Origin: an uncultured Flavobacteriales bacterium
GTDB taxonomy: Bacteria; Bacteroidota; Bacteroidia; Flavobacteriales; Crocinitomicaceae
Length of the DNA: 64,000 bases
Assembly (NCBI GenBank): GCA_946479285.1
Contig: CAMLFH010000003.1
Coordinates: 186,001-250,000 of the forward strand
Direction of reading: 5' to 3'
Both the position numbers and the translations under genes were made by a program. Each line of letters starts with the position of its first letter. Position 1 is the first letter of the stretch. This document shows positions 62,546 to 64,000 of the stretch, in pieces. The notes beneath the pieces are model-generated. The model was not told where the DNA came from. It was given only the letters and a program-made list of their open reading frames with translations, and searched no databases.

Positions 62546-62587
62546 AAAAAGTTACATCGCAGTGTGTTTTTTCAGTTAGTTTAGGTA

Positions 62588-62623
62588 GAGAGTGGTTTCT
62601 AGTTCACCACTCTCTTTTTTTTT
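62588..62623 (+). terminator. Rho-independent terminator after the YdjC/ChbG gene
   Basis: GAGAGTGGT and ACCACTCTC (9 bp) with a 9-nt loop and nine T. Confidence 0.9.
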
Positions 62624-62690
62624 CGTTCTCAATACATCCTGCAAATGCTGGTTCGAGTGCCGGACATTTCAGTCTGACTTATTGAGAACG
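62624..62690. repeat. 11-bp perfect inverted repeat enclosing 45 nt, upstream of corA
   Basis: CGTTCTCAATA and TATTGAGAACG pair perfectly. The loop contains GGTTCGAGTGCC, which resembles a tRNA T-arm, but no cloverleaf can be drawn. Nothing else is recognisable up to the corA start except a CGGTT...AACCG hairpin at 62736-62762. Confidence 0.55.
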
Positions 62691-62817
62691 GTTATGTGGG
62701 ATACATGAACTAACAAATAAACAACTCAAAATAACCGGTTCGTTTTAGCGGGGTTTTAACCGAAAAAGGACATCTTTGTAACGCAAATATTTAGTCGTTC
62801 ACTCAACATTTATCGGT

Positions 62818-63768
62818 ATGATCCGCGTTTTTTACACACACGAAAATGAGCTGGTTTGGGAAAAATATCCTGAAAAAGCAGTCCTTGATCCCAAAAGAAA
62901 ATACCTGTGGATTGATCTGCTTCACGCCAGTCAGGAGGAGAAAGATCAAGTGTGTGACTTCTTTAAAGTGAAATTGCCAACCTACAAGGAAGCTGTGGAA
63001 ATTGAAAGCAGTTCGCGCTATTCGGAAGATCACATCTCGATTAAGGCCAACAGTGGGTTTCTGAAAGATGGTGAAACACCTAAAATTCACCAGGTTTCCT
63101 TTCTTCTGAAGGAGAATGTTTTGTTCACTGTCCGCAATGCTGAATTGCAGTCTTTTGCAGAGGTTGTCAAAAAAATCAAAGTGGCCCGGCAGGATTTCAT
63201 TCGTTCCGGTTCACAGATCTGGGTATTGCTTTTGGAAACACGGATCGACCTGGATGCGGATTACATTGAAAATCTTACCCGAACTACCAATATTATCAGC
63301 CGGAAAGTGCAGAGCTTATCAGATCCGGAGGAAAAAACACTTCGCAAAATTGCGGAATTGCAGGAGAATACCATTTTAATCCGGGAAAGTATTACGGACA
63401 AGCAGCGTTTGATTTCTGCTTTGACACGTTCTCCATTCATTGATCCCGAAACCGGAGAACGTTTGCGGGTGATTATGAAAGATATCACGTCCCTGCTGCA
63501 GCATACTCAATTCAGCTTCGAACGCCTGGAATATCTCCAGGATACTTTAATGGGTTTGGTGAATATCGAACAAAATAAGATCATTAAGATCTTTACCGTA
63601 GTATCGGTCATTTTCATGCCTCCTACCTTGATTGCAAGTATTTACGGGATGAATTTCAGAGTCATGCCGGAACTGAGTTTCTCATTCGGTTATCCGATAG
63701 CGGTTGTATTGATGATCGGATCTTCAGCTCTGACGCTGCTTTATTTTAAGCGGAAAAAGTGGTTATGA
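62818..63768 (+). CDS. corA: CorA-family magnesium/cobalt transporter
   Basis: 316 residues. A long soluble N-terminal cytoplasmic domain (about 1-250) with helices (ENTILIRESITDKQRL) is followed by two C-terminal helices and the signature YGMNF (GMN, 277-279) between them, ending in a positive KRKKW tail. CorA pentamers conduct Mg2+ and Co2+ inward. Upstream lies a 270-nt gap with an inverted repeat; a CATCTTTG at about 62770 is a one-off match to the -7 box. Confidence 0.93.
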   Translation: MIRVFYTHENELVWEKYPEKAVLDPKRKYLWIDLLHASQEEKDQVCDFFKVKLPTYKEAVEIESSSRYSEDHISIKANSGFLKDGETPKIHQVSFLLKENVLFTVRNAELQSFAEVVKKIKVARQDFIRSGSQIWVLLLETRIDLDADYIENLTRTTNIISRKVQSLSDPEEKTLRKIAELQENTILIRESITDKQRLISALTRSPFIDPETGERLRVIMKDITSLLQHTQFSFERLEYLQDTLMGLVNIEQNKIIKIFTVVSVIFMPPTLIASIYGMNFRVMPELSFSFGYPIAVVLMIGSSALTLLYFKRKKWL

Positions 63769-63773
63769 TACTT

Positions 63774-63789
63774 TGACTTCGACTCCGCT
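63774..63789. repeat. TGACTTCGACTCCGCT repeat fragment
   Basis: Identical over 16 nt to 48238-48253 in the intergenic repeat after the prenyl synthase. It lies 6 nt after the corA stop. Confidence 0.7.
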
Positions 63790-63808
63790 TAGCTGCCTTT
63801 AAAAGAAA

Positions 63809-63834
63809 AAGTCCCGCCGGAGCGAGACTTTTTT
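63809..63834. terminator. bidirectional terminator between corA and the YceI gene
   Basis: AAGTCCCGC and GCGAGACTT pair with one mismatch. An A-run before it and a T-run after it allow use from both sides by the converging genes. Confidence 0.75.
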
Positions 63835-63835
63835 A

Positions 63836-64000
63836 TTATTTCGTTACAGGAATCGTAACGTTGATTTTAATAGAGCTTCCAACATCTCCGCCGGCCTTCC
63901 CTACGTTGTAAGTTGCGCGGTCAATGGAGAAAGAAGAGGTGATCTTCGCTTTACTTCCTGATTTTGTGAAACTGAATGGGATTGTAATATCCTTCGTTAC
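63836..64000 (-). CDS. YceI-family protein, C-terminal part (5' end outside the window)
   Basis: Minus-strand frame of 54 residues ending in TAA at 63836; the rest lies beyond the window. FSIDRATYNVGKAGGDVGSSIKINVTIPV is read as KITSSFSIDRATYNVG then a final beta strand, the C-terminal pattern of YceI lipocalin-like proteins (FxIDRxxYNVG). These are usually secreted and bind isoprenoids or quinones. Confidence 0.75.
   Translation of the reverse strand, partial: VTKDITIPFSFTKSGSKAKITSSFSIDRATYNVGKAGGDVGSSIKINVTIPVTK

Noticed and set aside
62650..62662. T-arm-like GGTTCGAGTGCC as part of a tRNA
   Set aside because: No acceptor, D or anticodon arm can be drawn around it; the 11-bp flanking stem is at the wrong distance.

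Overview
The window reads as chromosomal DNA of a free-living Bacteroidota bacterium, most likely Flavobacteriales and perhaps near Fluviicola/Crocinitomicaceae. The case rests on promoters of the TAnnTTTG (-7) type in front of many genes, weak Shine-Dalgarno signals, a DnaJ with half a zinc domain and a DnaG with a degenerate zinc finger, YfhO, DUF2911 and PepSY-like lipoproteins, and moderate to low GC. The species placement is inference. I see no rRNA, tRNA, CRISPR array, insertion sequence or prophage.

Layout. 1-10.7 kb: the 3' end of menC, dnaK, two APC-type amino acid permeases, an ABC1/UbiB kinase, and an ABC ATPase with an unknown membrane protein. 10.8-13.4 kb: alaS. 13.4-25.6 kb: a surface-glycan island. 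It holds a Wzx-like flippase, a GT2 glycosyltransferase, a GT42/DUF115-like protein, an FkbM methyltransferase, and a tightly overlapping nonulosonate (pseudaminic-acid type) operon in the order pseB, pseC, pseF, methyltransferase, GNAT (pseH-like), SDR/ATP-grasp fusion, HAD phosphatase, pseI. No pseG is visible. 25.6-28.6 kb: a YfhO-family membrane protein. 28.7-32.3 kb: four tandem paralogues of an uncharacterised secreted/lipoprotein family, then a small lipoprotein.

32.9-43.9 kb, mostly minus strand: an NtrC-type regulator without a DNA-binding domain, a NatA/NatB-like ABC exporter with a short Ppx/GppA protein, a CPBP protease, grpE-dnaJ, a TauE-like permease with a PepSY-like lipoprotein, and a histidine kinase/response regulator pair. 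44-52.4 kb: an LTA-synthase-like sulfatase-fold enzyme, rlmN, a polyprenyl diphosphate synthase, a small membrane protein, then a MORN-type lipoprotein, dnaG and mscS run. 52.5-56.4 kb: a four-gene polysaccharide islet (WavE-like, nucleotidyltransferase/kinase fusion, HAD, nucleotidyltransferase). It is bracketed by an imperfect 35-bp copy of the ppa promoter and start region, which suggests insertion. 56.4-64 kb: ppa, DUF2911, a VWA protein, an unknown membrane-anchored protein, an NTF2-like protein, a YdjC/ChbG deacetylase, CorA and the 3' end of a YceI protein.

How parts work together. The 13.4-25.6 kb genes look like one programme: make a CMP-activated nonulosonate, decorate it, transfer it and flip the product. 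dnaK and grpE-dnaJ lie 38 kb apart but share a TGGCA-N6-TTGACT element with -24/-12-like spacing. Several families of short palindromes are scattered between genes. One family shows compensatory base changes in its stem and in one case ends in a T-tract, so it acts as, or was recruited as, a terminator.
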